From positions 1 through 19,464 of the forward strand of contig CAYUVY010000016.1 in NCBI GenBank assembly GCA_964448465.1: a stretch of DNA of 19,464 bases, written 5' to 3'. The notes under the pieces were generated by a model, which was not told where the DNA came from, did no database searches, and saw only the letters and a list, made by a program, of their open reading frames with translations. Origin of the DNA: CAYTYZ01 sp964448465. Lineage in GTDB: Bacteria > Patescibacteriota > Microgenomatia > UBA12405. Positions 14,470 to 19,464 of the stretch are shown in pieces. The position numbers and the translations under genes are program-made. The first letter of the stretch is position 1, and each line of letters begins with the position of its first letter.

Positions 14470-14478
14470 AGTATAGCA
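14470..14478 (-). promoter_or_regulatory. Extended -10 promoter (TGCTATACT) for the 14464 gene
   Basis: On the minus strand TGC-TATACT ends five bases before the ATG at 14464, so the mRNA should be leaderless or nearly so. It also decides the start codon. Confidence 0.65.
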
Positions 14479-14494
14479 AAACTGTAGAAAAAAA

Positions 14495-15319
14495 TTATAC
14501 AGTCAGCAGATAGTCGATGGATTTTTGTTGGCGCAGAATATAGCCAACTAAATTAGGATTTAAGTTGGTTTGCTTGGATTTTGCGATAGTATCCTGGATT
14601 TCTTCCGGTTTGACCGCTAATTTAGCATCGTTGGCAACTACATCGAGGGCTAAATTTAGTTCCCATTCTTGTTGAATTTGGGTAGCCAATTGTTTTTTGT
14701 ATTCGTCTAAGGTTACTTTTTTAGACTCTAAATATTGTTGGACAGTTACACCTAATTGCATGGCCTGATCGACTAAGCTAACTAGTTTGTTTTGTACATC
14801 GGCATCGACTAAGACTGGGGGAAGGGTTAATTTGGTCAGTTTGGCCAAAACATTTAAGACTTCGTCAGTTTGGGCTTTGGTATCAGGCATTGGTTGGTCT
14901 TTTTTAATCTTTTCATTGGCCTTTTTAATTTGGTCCAAATAATCTTTGGCTAAAACTGCTTCGGGTCGTTCGCAGGCTTCCATGGTAATTACCCAGTCGG
15001 CATCTTGGGTTAATTTGTCTTCTTTAATATTGACCTTAGGATCTAAAATGGGTTGGAGCTTGGATTCCACAATAATGTCGCGATAAGCCTCGGAGACTAG
15101 TGTTTTAAAAGTTTCTTCCAGAACAGTTTGAGTATTAATTTGTTTTTCAGCTAATTCTTTGGGAGCTTTACCTGGTCGAAAACCATCAATTTTTACCTGT
15201 TCTAGGGCGTGACCCATCATATGTTCATATTCATGTTGGATCTGGTCTTTGGGTATTGTAAGCTCAAGGGTGAAACTTTTGTCGGGATGTTTGGTTAATT
15301 TATGAGTATAGTTGGTCAT
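14495..15319 (-). CDS. tig: Trigger factor lacking the PPIase domain
   Basis: A 274-residue trigger factor, the ribosome-bound chaperone for nascent chains (432 residues in Escherichia coli). The N-terminal ribosome-binding domain is complete with the signature GFRPGKAP (46-53), which docks near uL23. From about 130 there is a short charged linker (IKKANEKIKKDQPMPD) exactly where the FKBP-type prolyl isomerase should be, followed directly by the helical C-terminal arms (about 145-274). PPIase-less forms are known and can retain chaperone activity. The start is seven bases after a TGA-TAACAT box. The promoter overlaps that of the divergent gene at 15340. Confidence 0.92.
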   Translation of the reverse strand: MTNYTHKLTKHPDKSFTLELTIPKDQIQHEYEHMMGHALEQVKIDGFRPGKAPKELAEKQINTQTVLEETFKTLVSEAYRDIIVESKLQPILDPKVNIKEDKLTQDADWVITMEACERPEAVLAKDYLDQIKKANEKIKKDQPMPDTKAQTDEVLNVLAKLTKLTLPPVLVDADVQNKLVSLVDQAMQLGVTVQQYLESKKVTLDEYKKQLATQIQQEWELNLALDVVANDAKLAVKPEEIQDTIAKSKQTNLNPNLVGYILRQQKSIDYLLTV

Positions 15320-15322
15320 AGG

Positions 15323-15335
15323 TGCTATGTTATCA
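15323..15335. promoter_or_regulatory. Overlapping divergent extended -10 boxes
   Basis: Plus strand: TGC-TATGTT at 15323-15331, eight bases before the ATG at 15340. Minus strand: TGA-TAACAT at 15335-15327, seven bases before the trigger factor ATG at 15319. The two hexamers share five base pairs, so polymerase cannot open both at once. Confidence 0.5.
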
Positions 15336-15339
15336 TGAA

Positions 15340-15939
15340 ATGAGCTTTATGCGAACTAAAAGAATAGTATTTGGAACATTTTTATTGATTATGTTAAGTG
15401 CTGGAGTGGGTGGATATTTAGTTAATAATAAATGGAAAAATAGGGATAACGTATCACCACTTGCTACTGGGGGTGGAGTAGTTATCGCTCAAGCACAGGA
15501 AGTCGAGACAAATATACCGCTAGTTAGCTCTTATGTGAAAACGGAAGACGCTAGGGTGGCAATGACAGAAAAATATCTGACTCGTTATAATTCTCCTCTG
15601 CTCCCTTACGCAAGATTGATAGTTTCTTTGGCAGATACCTATAATTTTGATTATCGCTATATATTGGCCATTGGACAACAAGAATCTAATTTGTGCAAAA
15701 AAATACCAGAGGATTCTTATAATTGTTGGGGTTACGGAATACATTCGGAAGGAACTTTGCGCTTTGATAGTTATGAATTGGCTTTAAAAAGCTATGCTTC
15801 TTATTTAAAAACTCAGTATTTTGATAAAGGTAGAAATACGGTGGAGGCCATTGAGGCTAAGTATAATCCTAATTCCAATGGGAGTTGGGCTTTTGGGGTG
15901 AACCAATTCATGGAAAAACTGGAAAATGGTGATTTTTGA
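15340..15939 (+). CDS. Membrane-anchored glucosaminidase/lysozyme-like protein
   Basis: A 199-residue protein with an N-terminal signal anchor (RIVFGTFLLIMLSAGVGGYLV), a linker of about 45 residues, and an extracellular domain from about residue 75. The domain has YARLIVSLADTYNFDYRYILAIGQQESNLC, in which the Glu of QQESN sits where the catalytic acid of lysozyme-like glycosidases is found. WGYGIH and a Tyr-rich helix (ALKSYASYLKTQYF) follow, and then YNPNSNGSWAFGVNQFM. This pattern fits glucosaminidase-type muramidases that cut cell-wall glycan, but activity is inferred. The frame is open up to a GTG at 15322, but that lies in the promoter; ATG 15340 (or 15349) is the likely start. It may work with the PBP in wall remodelling. 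Confidence 0.75.
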   Translation: MSFMRTKRIVFGTFLLIMLSAGVGGYLVNNKWKNRDNVSPLATGGGVVIAQAQEVETNIPLVSSYVKTEDARVAMTEKYLTRYNSPLLPYARLIVSLADTYNFDYRYILAIGQQESNLCKKIPEDSYNCWGYGIHSEGTLRFDSYELALKSYASYLKTQYFDKGRNTVEAIEAKYNPNSNGSWAFGVNQFMEKLENGDF

Positions 15940-15957
15940 GGTATGTAATGGTTGTGT

Positions 15958-15986
15958 TTGACAATTATAGGGTGTTTTGATATACT
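15958..15986 (+). promoter_or_regulatory. efp promoter: TTGACA, 17 bp, TATACT
   Basis: A near-consensus sigma-70-type promoter with a perfect -35 (15958-15963), an optimal 17-base spacer and -10 at 15981-15986. The expected start is about 15993, leaving a leader of about 85 nt before efp. Confidence 0.9.
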
Positions 15987-15993
15987 AAGAGCT

Positions 15994-16038
15994 AGATCCC
16001 GGGGTGGCTCCTCTAAAAGCTCGCTCTGGGATTTTTTT
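15994..16038 (+). terminator. Attenuator-type terminator in the efp leader
   Basis: AGATCCC (15994-16000) pairs with GGGATTT (16028-16034), followed by further Ts to 16038. The 27-base loop contains CTCCT (16008-16012), which is complementary to the AGGAG (16056-16060) upstream of efp. Located immediately downstream of a strong promoter, it would yield a transcript of about 45 nt unless read through. No riboswitch family is recognised. Confidence 0.6.
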
Positions 16039-16055
16039 GTGGCAAAAATTTAAAA

Positions 16056-16060
16056 AGGAG
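16056..16060 (+). promoter_or_regulatory. Shine-Dalgarno-like AGGAG before efp
   Basis: AGGAG ends 16 bases before the ATG at 16077, farther than the usual 5-9. It is one of few clear Shine-Dalgarno sequences in the window. It could pair with CTCCT in the upstream hairpin loop. Confidence 0.5.
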
Positions 16061-16076
16061 TGTAGAATACAAATCT

Positions 16077-16640
16077 ATGGCAATGATCTCAACAGCAGAA
16101 TTCAAACGTGGCATGTATATAATGCACGAGGGAAGTCCAAATATGGTGGTAGATGTAGCTTTTGTCTCTCCGGGTAAGGGTTCGGCTTTTTATCGAACCA
16201 AATTAAAGGGTTTGTTTTCGGGTCGAGTAGTGGAATATACCTTTAAATCCGGTGAAAAAGTGGAAGAAGTACAAGTGGAAACACACGAGGCCAACTATTC
16301 CTTTTTTGACGGAGAAAATTATGTGTTTATTGAACCCAGAAGTTTTGAACAATACAGTGTGCCGGTAGATATCTTGGGCTCAGACAAAATTTATCTAAAA
16401 GAAGGTTCTTTGTATAGAATTAAATTCTATGAGGACAAACCAGTGGGTGTGGTTTTGCCAAAAACAATAAATTGCGTAGTAACTTATACGGAAAATTCGG
16501 TAAAAGGTGATACGGTGACTAATGCTTCAAAACCAGCAACTCTAGACACGGGTATGGAAGTTCAAGTTCCTCTGTTTATCAAACAAGGAGAGGAAATAAT
16601 TGTCAGTACGGAAACAGGTGGTTACGTGTCCAGAAAGTAA
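16077..16640 (+). CDS. efp: Elongation factor P
   Basis: A 187-residue EF-P, which binds between the ribosomal P and E sites and relieves stalling at consecutive prolines. All three beta-barrel domains are present. The domain I loop is SPGKGSAF with Lys34 at the tip, the residue that is beta-lysylated, hydroxylated or otherwise modified in many bacteria; the modification system here is unknown. The C-terminus ends IVSTETGGYVSRK, as in the family. The start is ATG 16077 (MAMISTAEF) or ATG 16083, which would give the common MISTAEF opening. It has its own strong promoter and an attenuator-like leader. Its TAA stop directly abuts the stop of the convergent gene. Confidence 0.97.
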   Translation: MAMISTAEFKRGMYIMHEGSPNMVVDVAFVSPGKGSAFYRTKLKGLFSGRVVEYTFKSGEKVEEVQVETHEANYSFFDGENYVFIEPRSFEQYSVPVDILGSDKIYLKEGSLYRIKFYEDKPVGVVLPKTINCVVTYTENSVKGDTVTNASKPATLDTGMEVQVPLFIKQGEEIIVSTETGGYVSRK

Positions 16641-17039
16641 TTAAAGTCCGATTTTAAGATCAAAAGTTGGTGGAAGAATATCGGAATAAGGTTTGAGACT
16701 ATCTTCGATTGGCTTGAATTTATCTTGCCAGATTTGGGGGATCTGATTGTCGTTTAAAATAGGGGCGGAAGTAGGTTCAACAATTTCAGGTGTAACGGGA
16801 GATTTAGTTAAATTTTTACGAGCTTGGTTGACAATAGAAATTACAGCGGCAAATACTAACAAAACAACCCAAAACAGGACTAGACCAACTAAAAGTTTTT
16901 GTTTCGGGGTTTTAAGTTTGCCGATTATGCCTGTTTTTGGTGTGTTTAAAGAATTTTCGGGGATTTTTTCCTCGGCTTTTAACGGGTTAGCTTGAGGAGT
17001 ATCCATGTCTTGATTAATTAAAATAGTTTCATCGGTCAT
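16641..17039 (-). CDS. Hypothetical single-pass membrane protein
   Basis: A 132-residue protein, not recognised. About 47 hydrophilic N-terminal residues precede one strong membrane helix (LLVGLVLFWVVLLVFAAVISIV, about 49-70), then about 60 polar residues rich in Pro, Asp and Lys (PQIWQDKFKPIEDSLKPYSD). With a cytoplasmic N-terminus and no signal peptide, a type II orientation is possible. It overlaps the preceding gene by four bases (ATGA), so the pair is one operon and the products probably act in the same place, at the envelope. There is no terminator at the end; its stop abuts efp's. Confidence 0.75.
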   Translation of the reverse strand: MTDETILINQDMDTPQANPLKAEEKIPENSLNTPKTGIIGKLKTPKQKLLVGLVLFWVVLLVFAAVISIVNQARKNLTKSPVTPEIVEPTSAPILNDNQIPQIWQDKFKPIEDSLKPYSDILPPTFDLKIGL

Positions 17040-17863
17040 AGATATTTGAGAACTACACCTTTTAAGTTGTTGAGAATTTCACGAAGGTACCCTTCGGCTT
17101 GTATTAAATAAGTTTGGGAGGATGGGTAAAAATTAGAAAAAGTTTCCCCGTTTTGGTCTTTTTGGGTGGCTTTTAGAGCGTTGTCAAGATTGCTATTGGA
17201 CAAATCTAATTTGATGGCCACTTCGGAAATAGGTTGCAAGCCCTCTGGCTTAGGGTTGGCAGATAAAATTGAGTCGCGCAGAGTTTTGATTTGGTCTTGA
17301 ATTATTTTTTGGCGGTTTATTTGATTGATAACTAAGGAGCTATAAATAGTTTGTTGCATTGGAATATATTTTTCTTTAAATTTGTTGGTATTACCCGCAA
17401 AATCTTGATCATTACCCAAAGAGCTAACAATACTGTTTTGCTCCTTTAAATAATCTTCCCATTTGCTCAAATCGATTTGTTGTTTTTCTGTATCAGTAGG
17501 GTTGGCAGGTTTAAATTTATCCAAAGTGACGCGCAGAAGCAAAAGATAAGAACTAAGCATGTTGTTACGAGCAATTAGAGCAGCGCGAGTGGCTTCTTGT
17601 TTTTCACGCTGAGTGATGACGGTGCCGTACTTGGTGTGAACCTGTTTTTTGGTGACATAAATGGTGTAGGCGGCATTAAATTGGGTTTTTTGAAAGTCGT
17701 AGTCGGCTTGGTATTGTTGTATTTTTAGAATGTAGGGGTCGATGGTGGGAACGGCAGTGGGAGCAGGAGTGTCAGAAACAACTGGGGTGGCGGAAGTACT
17801 GGCTTCTTGGGCCCAAATGGATTGGGGGAATAGTGCCAAAAGTAAAATTAAGACAAACCACAT
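17036..17863 (-). CDS. Hypothetical secreted helical protein
   Basis: A 275-residue protein with a clear signal peptide (MWFVLILLLALFPQSIWAQE, cleavage likely after WAQ or SIWA). A Pro/Thr/Ser/Ala linker (about 22-43) follows, then about 230 residues that look almost wholly alpha-helical with coiled-coil character (YQADYDFQKTQFNAAYTIY; REKQEATRAALIARNNMLSS). There are no cysteines and no catalytic motif. It is the first gene of a two-gene operon with the membrane protein. The start is six bases after an extended -10 (TGCTATCAT). The family is not recognised; a surface or scaffold role is only a guess. Confidence 0.75.
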   Translation of the reverse strand: MWFVLILLLALFPQSIWAQEASTSATPVVSDTPAPTAVPTIDPYILKIQQYQADYDFQKTQFNAAYTIYVTKKQVHTKYGTVITQREKQEATRAALIARNNMLSSYLLLLRVTLDKFKPANPTDTEKQQIDLSKWEDYLKEQNSIVSSLGNDQDFAGNTNKFKEKYIPMQQTIYSSLVINQINRQKIIQDQIKTLRDSILSANPKPEGLQPISEVAIKLDLSNSNLDNALKATQKDQNGETFSNFYPSSQTYLIQAEGYLREILNNLKGVVLKYL

Positions 17864-17869
17864 AGATAC

Positions 17870-17878
17870 ATGATAGCA
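17870..17878 (-). promoter_or_regulatory. Extended -10 promoter (TGCTATCAT) for the 17863 operon
   Basis: On the minus strand TGC-TATCAT ends six bases before the ATG at 17863, predicting a leaderless mRNA. Confidence 0.6.
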
Positions 17879-17951
17879 AAATAATCCTTAAATATTTATT
17901 TATGCCTTAATTTAGTAGAATACTAGTAGTTAAAATTTAAATTAAATTAGA

Positions 17952-18128
17952 ATGTCAAATAGTGGTGCAAAAACTGAACAACCGAAACCAGTAGTCCCCC
18001 TGGAGGTGCTGGAAATAATTAAGAAAGAAGTAGCTGAACCTACACCTTGGGCTTCTGAGGGTAGTCAAGGCAGGGAAGCTTCAAAAAAGCAGCGAGAAGA
18101 AAAACAATCCGACAGAAGGATTAATTGA
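17952..18128 (+). CDS. Small charged hypothetical protein (58 aa)
   Basis: A 58-codon frame from ATG to TGA. The product has a short polar start (MSNSGAKTEQPKP), a helix-prone centre (PLEVLEIIKKEVAEP) and a Lys/Arg/Glu/Gln-rich tail (KKQREEKQSDRR). It has no membrane segment and no cysteine. It looks like coding sequence rather than noise, with low hydrophobicity, sensible codon use and no competing longer frame. It has no recognised family, and the upstream 88 bases are AT-rich with only a weak TAGAAT box (17916-17921) and no Shine-Dalgarno. It converges on tRNA-Leu, 15 bases away. Confidence 0.5.
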   Translation: MSNSGAKTEQPKPVVPLEVLEIIKKEVAEPTPWASEGSQGREASKKQREEKQSDRRIN

Positions 18129-18143
18129 ATTGAAGTAAGCTTG

Positions 18144-18227
18144 TGCCGCTAGGAGGACTCGAACCTCCACGCTTTTGACGGCACACGGTTCTAAGCCGTG
18201 CTTGTCTACCAATTCCAACATAGCGGC
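18144..18227 (-). tRNA. tRNA-Leu (anticodon TAG)
   Basis: On the minus strand the acceptor stem is GCCGCTA/TAGCGGC, with a Leu-type D arm (GGAATTGGTAGAC), anticodon stem CACGG/CCGTG with loop CTTAGAA giving TAG, a long class II variable arm, and T arm GGAGG-TTCGAGT-CCTCC. The discriminator is A; no CCA is encoded. A perfect extended -10 lies upstream. Confidence 0.96.
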
Positions 18228-18235
18228 GTGAGCTG

Positions 18236-18244
18236 ATTATAGCA
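18236..18244 (-). promoter_or_regulatory. Extended -10 promoter (TGCTATAAT) for tRNA-Leu
   Basis: On the minus strand TGC-TATAAT ends eight bases before the tRNA 5' end. This is the same arrangement as at tRNA-Val. Confidence 0.75.
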
Positions 18245-18255
18245 AAAACTAGTCT

Positions 18256-18660
18256 TTATTCTTCATCTACGGGATCTATCAGTCGGCCTTGGCGAAAGGC
18301 TGGGCCAAGTTTGGACATGATAGTCGTTCTTCTTCGCTCCACATCAGGCAGGTTACGCCTATTGGTTAATCCACCAGAAATACCGTGTATTTCACGTACT
18401 AGAATATCATCTTCAAGCCTAAAACTAATTTGACCAGCGTCAGACTCGTCCCCCACTGTAAGAAAATTTGATTCATCGACGCCGACAATATGCATAATAT
18501 CGGTGTGGTGCGGACCACCAGAAAGTAGCCTGGGTACAAAAACGATTTCTCTTGCAGAGGATACATATTTTGCACTGCCACCATTTTGTAAAATAAATTG
18601 GTCAAGTTGACGAGAGTCTGTGGAAATTTGGGTAAAACTTTGGACTAATACCTCGCTCAT
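18256..18660 (-). CDS. Hypothetical protein (134 aa)
   Basis: No family is recognised. The 134-residue soluble protein has a predicted mix of short strands and helices: a middle segment with GGPHHTDIMHIVGVDESNFLTVGDESD, then LVREIHGISGGLTNRRNLPDVERRR, and an acidic end. It has no signal peptide, membrane helix or clear catalytic motif; the paired His and Asp residues could bind metal, but that is speculation. The ATG overlaps the stop of the preceding gene (TAATG), so the two are translated together. The pair sits between tRNA-Leu and tRNA-Lys, a typical place for accessory genes. Confidence 0.7.
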   Translation of the reverse strand: MSEVLVQSFTQISTDSRQLDQFILQNGGSAKYVSSAREIVFVPRLLSGGPHHTDIMHIVGVDESNFLTVGDESDAGQISFRLEDDILVREIHGISGGLTNRRNLPDVERRRTTIMSKLGPAFRQGRLIDPVDEE

Positions 18661-19184
18661 TAGGTGATAAGGTCTTCGTGGTCATAACCTTGTTCTATCA
18701 GTTTTATATATACTTCTTTTACTAGTGGGAACATTCTCTCGTTATGGCCGTTAAATCTCCAATCTATAGCAATTGCTTCTACGTCGCTTAAATCTGAGTA
18801 CCCGCAGCTTTTACAAGCAAGTTCGGCATCAGCAATTAGACCGCGCAATTTTCTTTGAAACAATCTTTTACTACCTGATGTTAAAGGCATATCTTTGATA
18901 TCATCTGGAAATTCTGTTCGATATCCTCCGGGCATGACGCCATTTAAGTTACAGAAAAAACCCTGATCAAATCCACCTCGTTTTAGTTCATATAAGGTGA
19001 TTCTCTGCCTAGCCATAGTACTACGTAAAAACTGGTGTTCAGGCCTGTCTGAGCGTATAAAAGCATGGCCACTTAGAACTGGATTTGGTTGAACTACAAA
19101 AATATCTGGATTAAGCTCAAGTGCGTGTCTAACGCCTAATACATCGACTAAACGTCCAGAGATTAATGTTTCGTTTATAGTCAC
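18660..19184 (-). CDS. Hypothetical protein (174 aa)
   Basis: No family is recognised. The 174-residue soluble protein contains one CxxC (ACKSCGYSD, about 124-132), a Phe/Gly-rich middle (GGFDQGFFCNLNGVMPGGYR) and an acidic C-terminus (LIEQGYDHEDLIT). It starts at GTG (19182-19184); no Shine-Dalgarno or convincing -10 is seen upstream, so the exact start is uncertain. It is first in a two-gene unit with the 134-residue protein. Neither resembles mobile-element proteins. Confidence 0.7.
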   Translation of the reverse strand: MTINETLISGRLVDVLGVRHALELNPDIFVVQPNPVLSGHAFIRSDRPEHQFLRSTMARQRITLYELKRGGFDQGFFCNLNGVMPGGYRTEFPDDIKDMPLTSGSKRLFQRKLRGLIADAELACKSCGYSDLSDVEAIAIDWRFNGHNERMFPLVKEVYIKLIEQGYDHEDLIT

Positions 19185-19252
19185 AGGGTTAAGTTTTGAC
19201 TAGATAATTTTAAATATATTGGTGTGATTGTAGCACTAAAACATGAGATTAG

Positions 19253-19261
19253 TGTTAAAAT
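19253..19261 (+). promoter_or_regulatory. Extended -10 promoter (TGTTAAAAT) for tRNA-Lys
   Basis: TGT-TAAAAT ends nine bases before the tRNA-Lys 5' end. All three tRNA genes in the window share this extended -10 placement. Confidence 0.6.
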
Positions 19262-19270
19262 ATTGAGTTC

Positions 19271-19344
19271 GGGTTGGTAGCTCAGTTGGTTAGAGCAATC
19301 GCCTCTTAAGCGATCGGTCGTGGGTTCGAGTCCCACCCAACCCA
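19271..19344 (+). tRNA. tRNA-Lys (anticodon CTT)
   Basis: The acceptor stem is GGGTTGG/CCAACCC, D stem GCTC/GAGC, anticodon stem ATCGC/GCGAT with loop CTCTTAA giving CTT, variable CGGTC, and T arm GTGGG-TTCGAGT-CCCAC. The discriminator is A; no CCA is encoded. Confidence 0.96.
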
Positions 19345-19363
19345 CAATTGTAATAATTGGCAA

Positions 19364-19464
19364 CTAAACAACTTCTCGGAGTGTGGTTGGGTTGAGTCCC
19401 CTTTTTCTTAAACCATCAATAATTTTTACCATATTGGTTACATCGTTGTAGTTAAAGTGCTGTA
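19364..19464 (-). CDS. C-terminal end of a protein, truncated by the window edge
   Basis: An open frame enters from the right edge and stops at TAG (19364-19366). It gives about 32 residues ending in DGLRKRGLNPTTLREVV, a plausible amphipathic helix. It is too short to assign a family. Confidence 0.45.
   Translation of the reverse strand, partial: QHFNYNDVTNMVKIIDGLRKRGLNPTTLREVV

Noticed and set aside
15322..15339. GTG-initiated N-terminal extension of the glucosaminidase-like protein
   Set aside because: It spans the -10 box, and its residues (LCYHE) do not fit the start of a signal anchor.
19181..19363. 60-residue minus-strand ORF with GLEPTT and SNQLSYQ text
   Set aside because: It is the antisense of tRNA-Lys; this peptide pattern is a well-known false annotation over tRNA genes.

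Overview
The window reads as a compact, low-to-moderate GC bacterial chromosome segment, most likely from the Candidate Phyla Radiation (Patescibacteria), probably the Microgenomates side. This is an inference from family traits, not from a database search. The traits are a trigger factor with no PPIase domain, a threonyl-tRNA synthetase with no TGS domain, a short PheT with no N-terminal tRNA-binding module, a Pro/Thr-tailed class A penicillin-binding protein, a single-pass wall-hydrolase-like protein, several small orphan proteins, and tRNA genes with no encoded CCA. TGA is used as a stop (for example pheS), so the code is standard.

Layout. 1-3720 (minus): recG-rpmF-nusB-rnc-rpsP-khpA, a recombination, ribosome-biogenesis and RNA-processing cluster; khpA runs off the left edge. 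3721-6610 (plus): a 32-codon membrane peptide gene overlapping the start of a class A PBP, whose Pro/Thr-rich end is broken by a 100-N assembly gap. 6695-7187: a promoter, a short structured RNA with an intrinsic terminator, and a small Cys-rich protein gene. 7191-13150 (minus): thrS-infC-rpmI-rplT-pheS-pheT, the same order as the Escherichia coli cluster, preceded by a 20-codon leader ORF with a Thr-Thr-Thr run and a terminator. 13156-13229: tRNA-Val(GAC). 13268-15939: a YceI-like lipoprotein, an orphan coiled-coil protein, trigger factor and a glucosaminidase-like protein. 15958-17863: efp with its own promoter and attenuator-like leader, then two cotranscribed envelope-type proteins on the minus strand. 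17952-19464: a small charged protein, tRNA-Leu(TAG), two unknown genes, tRNA-Lys(CTT), and the end of a further gene.

Functionally this is mostly translation: initiation (IF3), elongation (EF-P), three ribosomal proteins in one operon and two in another, two synthetases, three tRNAs, nascent-chain folding (trigger factor), and rRNA processing and antitermination (RNase III, NusB, KhpA). A smaller cell-wall set comprises the PBP, the glucosaminidase-like protein and the secreted or membrane orphans.

The most notable signals are regulatory. (1) A threonine-rich leader peptide sits directly upstream of an intrinsic terminator in front of thrS, which suggests ribosome-mediated attenuation. (2) At many genes a -10 hexamer, often with the extended TGN motif, sits only 4-8 nt upstream of the start codon, implying that leaderless mRNAs are the norm here. 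The few genes with longer leaders are those with hairpins. (3) Two further leaders (6731-6838 and the efp leader) carry terminators with competing pairings. (4) The N gap is flanked by perfect 55-bp copies and looks like an unmerged contig overlap.
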